Shown: positions 46,001 through 57,060, numbered from the stretch's first letter. The stretch: DNA of 64,000 bases from Trachythela sp. YZ-2020 (GCA_016169945.1 JADLSH010000073.1:124001-188000), one strand, 5' to 3'. The notes: generated by a model not told the origin, from the sequence alone. A program made the numbers and translations.

Positions 46001-49000
46001 TTTGTCAAATTCACCCTGCTTTAGTTGGTAAATGCCATTTTTAAACAGGCATTCTAAAGTTGTATGTTTTGTGTAGAAAACACAAAAGAGAAGAAGAACA
46101 CCACTAGTGTTGGCAAGTACAATTGATGCTGGCTTATTACATACAGCTGCTGAGAGATGAGCGGATACTTGTGCAGATTAGATATAAAGACTGTGTTGCA
46201 TTGGAGGTCCGCTACCACAAAGTTTGCTATAGCAACTATACCATATTCCTTGCAGGGGAGGCAAAGACGACCACAACATGTGCACCAGTGTATGAAATAT
46301 GTTACAACGTATTCTCTAAAGAAGTCGTCGAAACTGAAATCATCAAGGGAAAAGCAATAAAGTACATGATGGACTTACTTGAGAAATTTGTTGTCATTGC
46401 TAAGGAAACTGAGAATGTGGATGCGTCGAAATACAGGTCTTCCAAGCTCAAGCAACGGCTAATTAACAGTTATCCCCAGCTGGTATTCTATTTGCCTAAA
46501 TCTAGAAATGTTAGTGAAATTGTGTATGCTGAGAACTTGGATACTTTTATTTAGTTGAGGAACATATGTTGAATAAAGCCGAAAATATACTGATGAAGAA
46601 TTTGATGAAGGCGACTGCATCGGTGAAGGTGAGGTACATGATGACAATTTTTATACAGAAACAGCTGCGAATTCTCAAATTAACGAGTTGCAAGTGTTAT
46701 ACAATGCAGCATTAATTCCTAAACAAAAGGTTCAAGAAATCCCCAAGTTTGATCTACCTTGGCCTCCATTAGCATCAGATCTGACAATGACTAATGTCAA
46801 GAAAGTGGTTCCATGTGAGCTTTTCAACACACTGGCTTGGGTCTGTGGATTCTCGTCAGAACCCACTTTAAACAATTATGAGGAAATAGACCATAAAGAG
46901 AGTGACAAACTGATGTCAATCACACAAGACCTAGTAAACATAGCATCTAATTAAAGGAATCCCACTCCAAAGAACATAGTACTTGCCATGGCACTTAGGA
47001 AACTGACAGGATCAGCCTCAGTTATATCTTTGTTAAGTGGCTTGGGACATTGCATGTCTCACTCATTCGTATTGTCTCATGAAACAGAACTAGCACAGTT
47101 GAATATATCTAAGGACTCTACTGTTCCTCCAGGTTTATTGGTAATGTACCAACTACACTTGCATAGGATAACGATGACTTTTCTGAAGAAACTAGATCTG
47201 GAAAGGGAACAACTCATATAACTGGAGGAATTATCATTCAAAGGGATGCTGCTGTATCTTCTGATTCAGAGAGAGTATTTCCCGAAAAAATCAGTCTTAG
47301 CACCATCAAAGGATATTGAACCTTATTTTCTTGGAAAAAGAAAGACTGTTAGCTTGAGTGATGTCATTTCTCTATTAAGAATACCCCCCCCCTCTCCAGT
47401 AAGCAATTCAATATTGTATTTTAAAGATAATTATGATATTTTACAGATACTTTGATACGTAACATCACTGTACCCGATGTTGCATATTTATAAAGAGAAT
47501 CAAACGTGCAAACAGACTCTTTGTATATATATTAGAGATAACCCCCCACCCTTCCCCCCAAAAAAAATTAATAGAGAAATTACGGTATGCGTGTTCTAGA
47601 ATGTTTAGGATTATGGTAATATTTAAAGCCTGAAAAGCAGATTTGCTTGCAAACGTCATGCAATTGTTGTAGTATAAAATAACATATTTTTAATAAGTTA
47701 TTATTGTAATGTTGGCTTGGAAGTGTTCCTGAGAAGGGCTTGACACGGTACATTGTTTGGCGAACTCCATTAAAATGTACAGAACATAAAAATATCATAT
47801 ATATTTAAAACACTCCGATGTCATCTTGTTTTACTTCAGCCCTGCTTTCGCACATTTCATAATTTTGTTCTTGTCCAGTTCTGAGTAGAGATCAGTTTTT
47901 CCTATCTGCGCGTGCGCATTAAGTGTTTTATGGTCAAGCGCATGCGTAGTTGCAACACAACAATGGCCGTTCATGGATTTCGAAACACGAGGAAGCCCGA
48001 ACTTTGGAGAGGTTGTAGGCCTACTTCAATTTGTGCAACTATTTCGCTTGGGGAGAAGTGGATTCTAACTAAGTAAGTTCTAATCTATCGATTCATGTAA
48101 AAATTATGTAGTTACACGAGGGGTGCTACGGAATTGAACATTTTCGACCCTCATCCCACGGCCTAAAAATGCTGCAATAAGTTACAAGCACAAGTGGTTG
48201 TTACTCGCTTTTTAACTAGTTTGTATACATAGAATTGATTGTTTATGTTTACCGCACGGCTTCTCATATTATGAGTAATGTTTATCGCCGACACAATCAA
48301 ATCCTAAAAGTGCAAACGAATTAAATATTCAATAGATATAATGACAACAAACAAATACCTCTCTGTTCCATAAACAAAGTTCATGCCGATAAGGTGGAAA
48401 AAGGCGACCCACAATAGCGCAAGGTTTAATGAATAGGAATCGAAGAGTTGAAGCCAATATTCACCGGAATTCTGGCACAGCAATAGACCGATTAAGAATG
48501 ATACTGTAGACATTATTGCTAAAAATTGAAGAAAATACAGCCTCAACAATTGGCAAGAGCTTTTTTCTCGACTGTGCAGAAACCATTAAACAATATTTTA
48601 TCCAACTTATACTCAACTAATTTATCTTCGCTCCAACCCCGGAATAATTAATGACTGTCCCTTCATAGGTTTTGAAATTTTCTTGTATGTATGCACGGGA
48701 CATAGAAGAATGCCTACGCAGAAAGGAAAATATATACATACCGGTGAGATATTCCCTTTTTATCTTCACTAAACCCATGTCAAAGATCGGTGTGATAATT
48801 CCAGCCATATTTCCAAACATACTTCCCATGCCCAGTGTGATTAACATAAAGAAGAATAACACAGACCACACTTGCGGGGCTGGCATCTTCTTTATGGCTT
48901 CAGTGAACGCGATAAACGACAATCCAGGACCTTGGGCAACCTATTGTTAAACGCGAAATTTATCTTACTGTACGGCGATTATAAAGTGCCTATCACGCAT

Positions 49001-52000
49001 AATAGAATCATTTTCGCACTGATCCAATATCTGGTAAATAGACTAATGAAAAATACAATCGTCAGTATTTTTCATTAGTCTATTTACCAGATATTGGATA
49101 TTTACAGCTACAACATTGAAATAAGCCAATTCATAGACTTGCTCCAAGTCTGTCTGTTATAGGGGGAGTATATTAGGCCCAATAAAAACTCCTATAAGAG
49201 ACAGACTTGGAGCAAGTCTAGCCAATTCATAGCGTCGACTGCGCATACAAATGACATGCTTTGGGTCTAAATCTAATTGCATGCATTTGCATCATAACAT
49301 GTATAGCTAATGACTGGAAAAATTAAAATGTGCATATCAAAGTATTCAACTGTTCAAACATTCTTTGAATATGCAAACACTTGCTGGAGGAATACTTAAT
49401 TTCCGCAATAAAGTTAATAACTTTCTTTAAAATAGAAAATATATTCCCGGCCCATTTAATGGCAGTTGTTTAATGGCAGTTCTATTGTGGCTATTGTATA
49501 TGAAAAAGATAGATAGACAGATTGAACAGTTCACTACTTTTATATGCATATTTTAATCCTCCCAATCTCCAGTTGCGTACCAAGCGGAGGGTGTAGGGGG
49601 TGTTACACCCCCAATTAAAAAAAAACTGTCGGGAAATTAACCTTCGTCGGTTAAAACGTAGAATTTGAAAGTAAGTTGGTCGGTAAATTTTAAAATTTCA
49701 AACAATAATAAGTAATTCGCTCATCCAGGATTGTACTTCTTTTCATACCTTATCTATTTCTTGCAGAACCAACTATAATCAATTCGATCTGTAATAGTTT
49801 GTGGTTACTTTCACATGTGTATCACACCATTGCTCAACAGTCTGGAACGATGGATCTTGTACTATAATTAATAAACTCTCAAAATTGCAAAGGAGAGCTG
49901 CGCGTGCGATAACTTCAAGCACATACGATATTCGTTCCACTCAAATTTTGGAAGACCTCAATTGGCTTCCAATTGAACTTGATTTAAAAAACAGGGAAGC
50001 AATTATGCCATTTAAAGCGCTAACCAGACAAGCGCCGGATCATCTTAGAGAATTATTTACTGAGTGTAAAAACGATTTCTATTGTCTAAGAAGTAACCAC
50101 ACTAAACTAGCACTCCCAAAACCAAGGACCAATTTCCTAAAAAGAAGTTTTTCGTATAGAGCGGCAAAGTCGTGGAACGAATTATCGAGTGACATAACCA
50201 ACGATTACCGAGAGCTATCAATCAATGCTTTTAAAGAGCGACTTGAAATAACCAAATGATTCCATGTATATAGTTGTTTAAGTTTTTCATATTAATATTT
50301 TGTTATTTCCTTTGTAATACAGTATATTGTAACACCATTTTGTATATACACGGCCCTTTTAAAATCAGTATTGTATATAGTAAAATGTTAACACTGAATA
50401 GGCTACCGTGTTAAAATAATTTTAATAAAGTATAAAGTAAAGTGTATAATATCAAAAGAACAAAACTAATTCACTGACACTTGTAACTGTACACGGAGCA
50501 AATAATATTTCAAAACTTGGGGATGGGATTCTTAAATGCAAAAACTTCACAATTTTCATTAAAGATCCTCTCGGAAGCAAGGGAAAATGCACTTTTGAGG
50601 CTTCAAAAATGCAAAATGCGGGAACATGCGGGAACAATTTGCTACAGTGACCAAAATGCAACTAACATCACTTTTTTCCCTTTCTCGTCGGTAAATTTTG
50701 GAATGAGCACACACCCTCCCCCCCCCCCCCCCAACAGTGGAAATGTTCTCGGTACGCCACTGCCGATCTCAGCTTTTATCCCGACGCAGAACCAGAACGT
50801 GTCATATGGATGCGCAGTCGACACTTCGAATTGGCTTATTTCAATGTTATGGCTGTAAAACGGTGAACCAAATACTGCCGCGACTGGCAAACAAATTAAT
50901 TTACACATGCACACACCATAAATCATAATTACGATATGGATATTGCTTTCTAGTGATATGAATATTTGTGCATTAAGCGATGCCTCCTATATATGAATAT
51001 ATTTATTATGCAATCATAAAATTCGGTACAACTTAAAAACAAATCGCTCAAATTGAGAAATGTTTTACCATTGGACTGTCTAGCAGCGTCATGTGCAACG
51101 AATATAATCTAATTTGATACATGATAGTTACTTCAAAAACCTATACTTGCTCCAAGGCTGTCCTTCATTGTCTTTCTGTATCGAACCACTATAGTGTAAA
51201 TAACATGACGTAGCGAGTGGTGGCGGAGCGAGAAAGAGAGACTTGTCAACTTCGGAGCGGCTAGACTTGCTTCAAGTCTCTCTTTAATTGTTTCTATGTA
51301 TCGACCCACTATAGTGTAATAACATGAGTGACGCCATAGTGGATCGATACATAAAGACAACGAAAGAGAGACTTGGAGCTAGTCTATCATAAACCACGGC
51401 AATATGCTAAACTGATACTTACATCACTTAAGTAAACATCCAGACTTTTACATGTGAAGTTTGCTGTGAGATTTTTTGCTTCTTCTTCTAAACATTCATC
51501 ACGTGCAGTCTTGGCCTGAAAGAAAATTAAGGAATATTATACACCCAGACAGCACGGCAGTGACTCGAGAGACCAAGAGATTAAATGTTAGCCTGCGTGG
51601 CAGACGGTCTACCCACGTCGGAACACAAGCAAGGCGGGCGAGGCGAGGGAGGCGAAAGACCGTCTGCCGTGTTTGGCAGTGTATTTTAGCAACCGCCACC
51701 TATCATGAATTAACTATTAGAGCAAAATGTTGGGTTGCTTACGTAAACACACATAACAATGAAGGCAATTAATGTGAAAATATAATGATAGCATTTACTA
51801 TATATATAGGTTTAAGTGCAGTTAATATTTATAGGCCAATGAATACGGCCACTAGCACTTTGTCTGAAAATATCACAGTTTTTAAAAATATAATAGAGCG
51901 AAACCTTCAATCTCGCGGCTAGACTGTTGGAGTTATTTGGGACATTACTCGCAATATGATAAACAAATTAATATTCTGGACATTTCATCTAGGCCAGAAC

Positions 52001-55000
52001 AACTAAAACATGTTTTCCAACAAGTAATTCTCTAACCATGATCTTTTATTAACGATTCAGAGTTACATCGCGTCTTGTATACTGAGAAATATATAATTTG
52101 CAAACATGCGACCACAGCGGCACAGACCATACAGCCAATCATTAATTCCCGTCCACTGGTGGACGGGTATTTAAAATACACTGCCAAACCCGGCAGACGG
52201 TCTTTCGCCTCCTTTCGTGTCCTTTTCTCACGCGACAATATTACGTCATGCTAAATATTTCGCTATTTTGGGTGGCACCATCGAAGTGACGTTTTCGCTT
52301 ATATCTTGCGAAATACTGAATCCTTGAACAACGAGGAGCATTTTGGTGTATAGTTTGTCGTTTTACCATGTCTAAAACTGGAGATATTAAGCAAAGTTGG
52401 CGTACGTTTAATGTCAGTCGACTCAGCCATGTTGGATTTCATTTTAATGAGTTTAAATTTTCCCTGTCAAATTTGCCACCCAAAGTGGCGGAAGCCAAAA
52501 TTGACGAGTTGTGACGTCACTTGCACGAGCCGAATATACTGTTGGGTTAATAATCCCCGAGTCGGCGCGAAGCGCCGTGCGAGGGTACTAATTCCGCTCG
52601 GAGATTTACACCCGGGTATGTGAAAACATTGTGGAATGCAAAGTCGTCCGCCATATTTTTTTGTCATGGACGGGACGGGACCAGTGAACTCAATTTGGTT
52701 ACCTGGAACGATAACTGGCGGTGAAAAGTGAAGCCAAAATAACAGTGCCTACGCCATCAAACGTGATTGATTTCACAACGGCCAAAGTTCAAAATAAGTT
52801 CACGAAAATAGAAAAAAAACTTGAAAAGCTGTTAAAACCTGCACGATAACTTATTTTATCCCATATTTTTATGGCTTTCATAAACTTTTTGCACAAACTA
52901 ACTTATACGGCTTATACGACTGACAAAAAACAAAATATGTTCGCTGTTTGAACAAAAACAGTGAGAAAACTAACTTACTTCAGTCACTCAGTGACAAAGA
53001 TATGTTTTCCTCCTAGTTTTCCTTCTGTAATCTTTTTTAGCCAGTTACAAAGTAGAAACTACTTCGATTTGCAAAAAAACTGTTGTTTTTTTTCCAAAAA
53101 ATAACACAAAAATAGAGTTTACGTACGGACCGCGCAGTAAATAAGTTGTGGGGGACTGAAACTGACGTACGGACCGCGTGAAATTGACTTTTGAGGGACT
53201 GAGACTGACGTACGGACCGCGTAAAAGGACTGGGATTTAGGCTTCACTTTTTTCCGCCTGAATGATTGAATGTTATCGTTCCAGATATTAGAAATTTATG
53301 GAGTTCACTGGACGGGACTCGACCTTTTCGTAAGTTATGCGCATGCGCAAGTTCAAGCCGAGAAGACTTCCATTTTGCAAACTTGTTTCAAAAATAGTTT
53401 TGCACTCATGTTATAAGTAAGTCTCTATGTACGTAAGTTTATATGTTAAATCTGTAAACAAGATAAATGAAAATTATTTAGAGGACGAATTAACAAGAGG
53501 AAAAACAGTCGAAAGACCGAAAAAGGAGCGTTTTAAACAGGCAAGTGTCTATTTTGCATGCTTGCTTTGCCGATTTTTTAACATAGCATGCAGTATAGTT
53601 TGTGAATTTGAAAATGTGTTGCGTGTTAGCATGGTTACATTCGTCGACTCAGTACTTCATGGGGAGTAAATTGTTTGGTTCAAATGGGCGAGGGGATTCT
53701 GCATGCATGTATTTCTAGTATACTATTAAACAAGGGGGGATGATTGCAAATACAGTCATTAACCTAACAGGCAAACTTTCCTGACAGATGTTTCCTGTTT
53801 TGCCTATACCTTTTCGAAACATTAGCTAAGATTAGAATCATGGCTAAGAAACAATGTTTCCGCAACAATGCTTTTGTCCTTGGCCTTACCTTAAATCCAA
53901 GAACACTGAAAACGACAATGCTTGCGAAAACGGATGTTCCACAGTTGATGAGAGAAACCATAATGACGTCTTTCTTGCAGTTACTTTTCACCGGATTATA
54001 ACTTGCCATAGCAATCAGGCCACCAAATGATAAACTTAGTGAAAAGAAGATCTGCGTTGCAGCCTCCAACCATACTCTAGGATTACCCAGGGTATCGAAC
54101 TAGGAAAGATATTTAGGTTATTATTATTATTATTATTATTAATCTTATTTTGCCAGTGCCTTGAGTTAACGACAACCAGATATCAGACATATTTTCGCTA
54201 GCTCACTTGGATTAAGTATTAACTAACTGAATTCAAACCCCTATTAAATTACATTTACGATCCAACGTATCGACATTGCTGCCTAGTGTCTTCATCAAGG
54301 GTAATCTAAAGTCGCAACTTGCCACCAGGGATGAACATACGAATCATTACTACCAACAATCCTGTTGCCCAGAGACATTGCCTAGAGAATCATCTAGAAG
54401 CGTGGCACATAAAGTTCTCAAGTGTTTAATGTAAAATAAGGAGGCAAGATGCTGAAGAAAATATAGACTACGGTGTCAGCATACATCAAAACAGTGGCGC
54501 GCACCTCCTTACTTTGCTTTGATGTGTATATAATAAATTGCAGCTCAGATTTTAAAGTCTGAAAAAATGCTTGAAATAATTTAGTAGTCCCCCTCATTGG
54601 TAATTCAGAACAACTCATGACAACTTTGTCATATACATTCTACACATGTTCAGTTAATACAGATTGAAATGAATCAGGTGTCAATTATGCCCTCAATTTG
54701 CGGTCATGACTGTATGGCATTCGTTGTATAATGTTAAATTGGTTTAGCCAATCGATTTAAAGCAGACTTCCAAAGTAGATAATATTTTCTCAGACATGAA
54801 ACCAATTAGAACAGGTGTGCCACAAAGTTCTAACTTAGGACCAATACTATTTCTTATGTATGTCAACGATTTACCCAATTGCCTAAATAATTCTAGTGCA
54901 TTCATAGTTTGCTGATGATACAAATGTTACAGCAACAATACAACAACCCCAAAAAAAACCTGAATAATAATTTAGAAAATATTCACCAATGGCTTCTTGC

Positions 55001-56975
55001 AAATAAACTAACTCTTAGCAAAGAAAAAACAGAGTATATGATAATTGGTTCAAGACAAAAAATTACTGATATCCAAGAAAAACCAGTTATTAGTATAGGC
55101 AGTGAACCGATAAGGAAAATTAATAAATGTAAGACACTTGGTGTTGTAATTGTGACAAATTGCTGTGGAAAGACCAATGTAAATGAAACAAATACTAAAT
55201 TTTCTAAAGGCTTAGGAATAATGAAAAGGATTACACCGTTTGTAACTGAACCAGTTTTACACACCATTTATAAAAGTTTAGTACTTCCGTACTTCGATTA
55301 TTGTAGCATAGTATGGGACAATGCACCTGACTATAAACTTAGAAACTACAAAAAAATGCAAAATAGAGCGGCAAGAATTTTAACAGGGAGCAGTTACGAT
55401 GTTCCTATAAAGGATTTATTGAACAAACTTCATTGGGAAACGCTAAAAGACCGCAGGGGAACTAAAAAAGCATTAGTTGGATATGGGATTGCACCTGAAT
55501 CAATAGAAAATTTGTTTAGCATTTCCAATAATCAAAATTACTCCTTAAGAAGTAATTTGAACAATTTTATATTGGATAAGTCAAAGACAAATTTCATGAA
55601 GAAAAGCACAAAATGTTGGAACGATCAGATCTTCCAAGTGATCTTAAGAGTAAAACAATGAGACTAAATAAGTTTAGAGCTATTCTTGAGGGTACAGAGT
55701 AGCTTTGTATATATATTTGGTATTCTTGTAAATAGTAATTAGTGGCATGAATAGTAGTTATAGATTAATTTGTAGTTATATATAATTTGTTTTGTAAATA
55801 CAGGTTTAGTTTAGGAACGGTCCCTTGGGAAACAGTTTGTCATAATGACTGATAGGGCTACCGTTGTAAAATATTTTAAAATAAATAAATGAAATAAATA
55901 TAGCTCGGTGATGTGGACAGGAGTCGGAAACCCAGGGCGTGAAGAATGGTTTGCTACCCCTCACTAACCAAGAATAAGGGTATAACGCCCAATAGTTTAC
56001 TAAGCACCATGCAACAATCACGTGAATATTTTTACCTTAGGCGTGAACATTCGTTTGAGGCCATCTCCAGCACCATCCAGTGTCACGGCGCGGAAGAAGA
56101 ATATGACCAGAACAAGATATGGGAATAATGCAGTGACGTAAACAGCCTGGAGAAAAATAAAACAGATCATCACATTAGTTTCACGTAAACTGATAGGCGT
56201 TTGCCAATAAAGCTTCGCAACCTCTTTTCATGTACATTTTCAAAATTGTGTTAGAAAACCCTGTCAAGATATCCGGAGCAATGTTTTGGTTTAAAAAAAA
56301 ATATTTGTACGTTTATTGTGATCCTTACTATAGACAATACTTTTGCTGTGTTAACCATTCTGATAGTAAAAAGACGTTATTCTAAACGTCGATATCTTCT
56401 CCAGGCTAGCGAGTATATCCCCAACGTTCCCTTCCCTATCTTTACACTGCCTTCGACACTGAAGCCCCAATATTTTACCCATTATAATATTATAGTATTT
56501 CATAAAAAGAAATTTACCTTTCCTGTGGACTTGACACCTTTCATAGTACACAGAAACACGACTATCCAAGCTAACAGTAAGACTAGCGCCAAATGCCACT
56601 GTATCTCGCCACCTTCATTGATCGAGGGGGAAAGATTCAAGGCCTTTCTATACCAATAGTACGAAGTCTCCCCAGAGATCGCACACTCTGGCTCGGTCAG
56701 GTTACCATCTATGGTGGGGCAATCTTGGTACGGTAAGGGATCTTGGAAGGATATGAAGAAATAATAAATACACCAAGCTACAATCATGGTGTAGTATATG
56801 CTGATGAAACAGGTTGCAACTAATGACGTCACACCAATTCCACCCAAATATGGACTGACTTGATTCCAGACTCCGATTGAGCCCTGCTGTAGCCGCTGAC
56901 CCATTCCAATCTCAATGAGGAACAGTGGGATACCGAGGACAAACAGGGATATGAAGTATGGTATGAGGAAAGCAC
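42762..56975 (-). CDS. SLC6 family Na+/Cl--dependent amino-acid/neurotransmitter transporter, eight 3' exons
   Basis: Eight exons on - with GT-AG introns and consistent phases: 56975-56518, 56146-56036, 54099-53890, 51515-51423, 48940-48742, 48518-48359, 44185-44023 and 43025-42762. Together they give about 552 residues, covering TM2 to TM12 and the cytoplasmic tail. Hallmarks are LFVLGIPLFLIEIGMGQ, the VYVTALFPYLVLVIFF and LDGAGDGL region of TM5-6, QIFFSLSLSFGGLIAMASYN, SLINCGTSVFASIVVFSVLG, FMLITLGMGSMFGNM and WRYLGPVLALLLFIAGVY. The SMFGNM and GLIAMASYN spellings lean to the amino-acid transporter clade (SLC6A15-20-like). It is a plasma-membrane symporter. The exon with TM1 and the NSS signature (GxxWRFPY) is missing from the window. 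Introns are loaded with transposons. Confidence 0.93.
43071..43630. mobile_element. Intronic inverted-repeat element
   Basis: Left GCTTTTAGCTGTCAAATGAC near 43142 pairs with right ATTTGACAGCTAAAAG near 43610. The adjacent left TATCACTGCGACCAATAATGG pairs more loosely with right CCATTTTTGATCGCAATGAT. There is no coding sequence. The outer limits are approximate. Confidence 0.65.
44023..44185 (-). CDS. SLC6 exon: TM11
   Basis: After TACTTTAG and before gtagga. It encodes FRDDVEYMTGVRPGWYWVIT, WRYLGPVLALLLFIAGVYDM and YYAWVKEE. A 3.3-kb transposon sits in the preceding intron. Confidence 0.9.
45180..45476 (+). pseudogene. Transposon-encoded protein fragment 1
   Basis: The frame starts at ATG 45180 just inside the left inverted repeat. 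It encodes a Lys-rich helix (VSRQKLKKFVDCRTKWAKL) and ends in EWYHHMKCYKKFSDEEK, where H-x2-K-C-Y-K-x-F is a pattern I associate with proteins of large invertebrate DNA transposons. A stop at 45474-45476 ends it. Downstream sequence may continue the protein in other frames. The function is not known. Confidence 0.6.
45881..45950. repeat. Perfect 28-bp hairpin inside the transposon
   Basis: Arms of 28 bases (AAGCTACTCTGGTTTGTAAA... and its exact complement) are separated by 14 bases. It may be a nested MITE or a terminator-like hairpin. Confidence 0.85.
46123..46954 (+). pseudogene. Transposon-encoded protein fragments 2 and 3
   Basis: Frame 46123-46554 has LLRDERILVQIRYKDCVALE and then VRYHKVCYSNYTIF. 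This Y-H-x2-C-Y-x2-Y-T motif recurs in related invertebrate transposon proteins after an E-x-L-x(A)-x-E block. A stop at 46552-46554 and a frame change precede 46688-46954, which contains FDLPWPPLASDLTMTNVKKV and VPCELFNTLAWVCG. A third frame (46988-47221) with KLTGSASVISLLSGLGHCMS continues it. Together with fragment 1 this is one decayed gene of unknown biochemical role. No DDE triad could be identified by eye. Confidence 0.55.
48359..48518 (-). CDS. SLC6 exon: TM9-TM10
   Basis: After CAATTTTTAG and before gtattt. It encodes AIMSTVSFLIGLLLCQNSGE and LALLWVAFFHLIGMNFVYGT, ending in the family's VYGxxRF motif, which is split across the intron. Confidence 0.9.
48742..48940 (-). CDS. SLC6 exon: TM8-TM9
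   Basis: After TTAACAATAG and before gtatgt. It encodes VAQGPGLSFIAFTEAIKKMP, WSVLFFFMLITLGMGSMFGN and GIITPIFDMGL, with the conserved TEA and the Gly-rich TM8 that lines the Na+ sites. It ends in phase 1. Confidence 0.92.
49023..49098. repeat. Perfect 34-bp foldback in SLC6 intron
   Basis: The left arm TCCAATATCTGGTAAATAGA... and its exact reverse complement flank an 8-base loop, AATCGTCA. The identity of the arms suggests a recent origin, either a MITE or an inverted duplication at a replication fork. Confidence 0.88.
49134..49222. mobile_element. 89-bp MITE with perfect 9-bp target duplication
   Basis: The tips TAGACTTGCTCCAAGTCTGT and ACAGACTTGGAGCAAGTCTA are inverted. GCCAATTCA is present on both sides (49125-49133 and 49223-49231). 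Nine-base duplications point to Mutator-type mobilisation. A longer relative is at 51142-51386. Confidence 0.88.
49800..50440 (+). pseudogene. CR1/L2-type LINE 3' fragment in SLC6 intron
   Basis: The 152-residue frame (49801-50259) matches the C-terminal end of such ORF2 proteins: STVWNDGSC, KLQRRAARAITSSTYDIRS, LEDLNWLPIELDLKNREA, CLRSNHTKLALPKPRTNFLK and SFSYRAAKSWNELSSDI. It is followed by a 3' UTR ending ATTTTAATAAAGTATAAAG. It is 5'-truncated, inserted opposite to the direction of SLC6 transcription. Confidence 0.88.
51142..51386. mobile_element. 245-bp MITE, same family as 49134, 9-bp target duplication
   Basis: Tips TATACTTGCTCCAAGGCTGT and GACTTGGAGCTAGTCTA are inverted. Flanks TCAAAAACC (51133-51141) and TCATAAACC (51387-51395) match at 8 of 9 positions. 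Inside are further inverted copies of CCACTATAGTG(T)AA. It lies close to the SLC6 exon at 51423. Confidence 0.82.
51423..51515 (-). CDS. SLC6 exon: extracellular loop 4 start
   Basis: 31 codons, phase 0 (AKTARDECLEEEAKNLTANF then TCKSLDVYLSD), after TTTCTTTCAG and before gtaagt. It has two Cys and NLT/NFT sequons. Its short, variable sequence is expected for this loop. Confidence 0.85.
51590..52215. repeat. Inverted-repeat pair with GCAGACGGTCT motif
   Basis: GGCGAAAGACCGTCTGCCG then TTTGGCAGTGTATTTTA at about 51650-51696 pairs with TAAAATACACTGCCAAAC then CGGCAGACGGTCTTTCGCC at about 52168-52210. A third copy of GGCAGACGGTCTACC is at 51599, in the opposite sense to the first. These look like MITE ends; the full limits are unclear. 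Confidence 0.65.
52682..53310. mobile_element. hAT-like MITE, 629 bp, with perfect 8-bp target duplication
   Basis: Tips CAGTGAACTC and GAGTTCACTG are inverted, with inner paired CTGGAACGATAAC/GTTATCGTTCCAG and GTGAAAAGTGAAGCC/GGCTTCACTTTTTTCC. GACGGGAC is found on both sides (52674-52681 and 53311-53318). Three direct copies of CTGACGTACGGACCGCGT or close variants (53120-53225) lie inside. There is no coding sequence. Confidence 0.88.
53319..53763. other. Intron sequence with a small open frame
   Basis: An 80-codon frame at 53427-53669 + has no recognised domain and runs against the SLC6 gene. I regard it as noncoding intron. Confidence 0.4.
53890..54099 (-). CDS. SLC6 exon: TM6-TM7
   Basis: 70 codons, phase 0, after TTTCCTAG and before gtaagg. 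It contains FDTLGNPRVWLEAATQIFFS and the Na+/substrate-site region SLSFGGLIAMASYN, then NCGTSVFASIVVFSVLGFK. Confidence 0.93.
54772..55905 (+). pseudogene. 5'-truncated CR1/L2-type LINE in SLC6 intron
   Basis: It begins within the RT (IRTGVPQSSNLGPILFLMYV then NDLPNCLNN). After a frame break at about 54900 it continues in the frame 54909-55661 with the residual ADD region, WLLANKLTLSKEKTEYMIIG, CKTLGVVIV, FDYCSIVWDN and MQNRAARILTGSSYDV, then NYSLRSNLNNF. The 3' end has AAATAAATAAATGAAATAAA at about 55880, a typical simple tail. It is on +, opposite to the SLC6 gene. Confidence 0.9.
56036..56146 (-). CDS. SLC6 exon: TM5-TM6a
   Basis: 37 codons, phase 0, flanked by ...TTCTCCAG and gtaaaaat. 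It encodes VYVTALFPYLVLVIFFFRAV, then LDGAGDGLKRMFTPK, a standard block before the unwound TM6 region. Confidence 0.92.
56518..56975 (-). CDS. SLC6 exon: TM2-TM5
   Basis: It starts after TTTTAG with GT GCT TTC (Gly-Ala-Phe-Leu, phase 1 from the missing exon) and ends ACAGGAAAG before gtaaat. It contains the large extracellular loop with a Cys pair (DCPTIDG...EPECAISG) and an N-glycosylation sequon (GNLT). It ends at the conserved KSTGK before TM5. Confidence 0.93.
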
Positions 56976-57060
56976 CTAAAATATATTCCATAGAAAATAG
57001 AAAGTTAAAACGAAAACATTTTACAGATAAATACTCGAACAAATATTGTAAATAATTCAC

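Larger units (their letters stand above)
44866..48163 (+). mobile_element. 3.3-kb DNA transposon with ~275-bp inverted repeats, in an SLC6 intron
   Basis: Left end 44866-45142 and right end 47889-48163 are inverted copies, starting GGCCGTAGGATGAGGGTCGA and ending with its complement TCGACCCTCATCCCACGGCC. The long repeats include CTCTCCAAAGTTCGGGCTTC and the CGCATGCGC-like segment. TA lies on both sides. Interior + frames encode pieces of a Cys/His-rich protein. The superfamily is not recognised; long TIRs and a TA flank do not settle it. Confidence 0.87.

Noticed and set aside
50700..50735. Pro-rich segment from a long C run as part of a gene
   Set aside because: It is a homopolymer C tract in an intron with no coding continuity.
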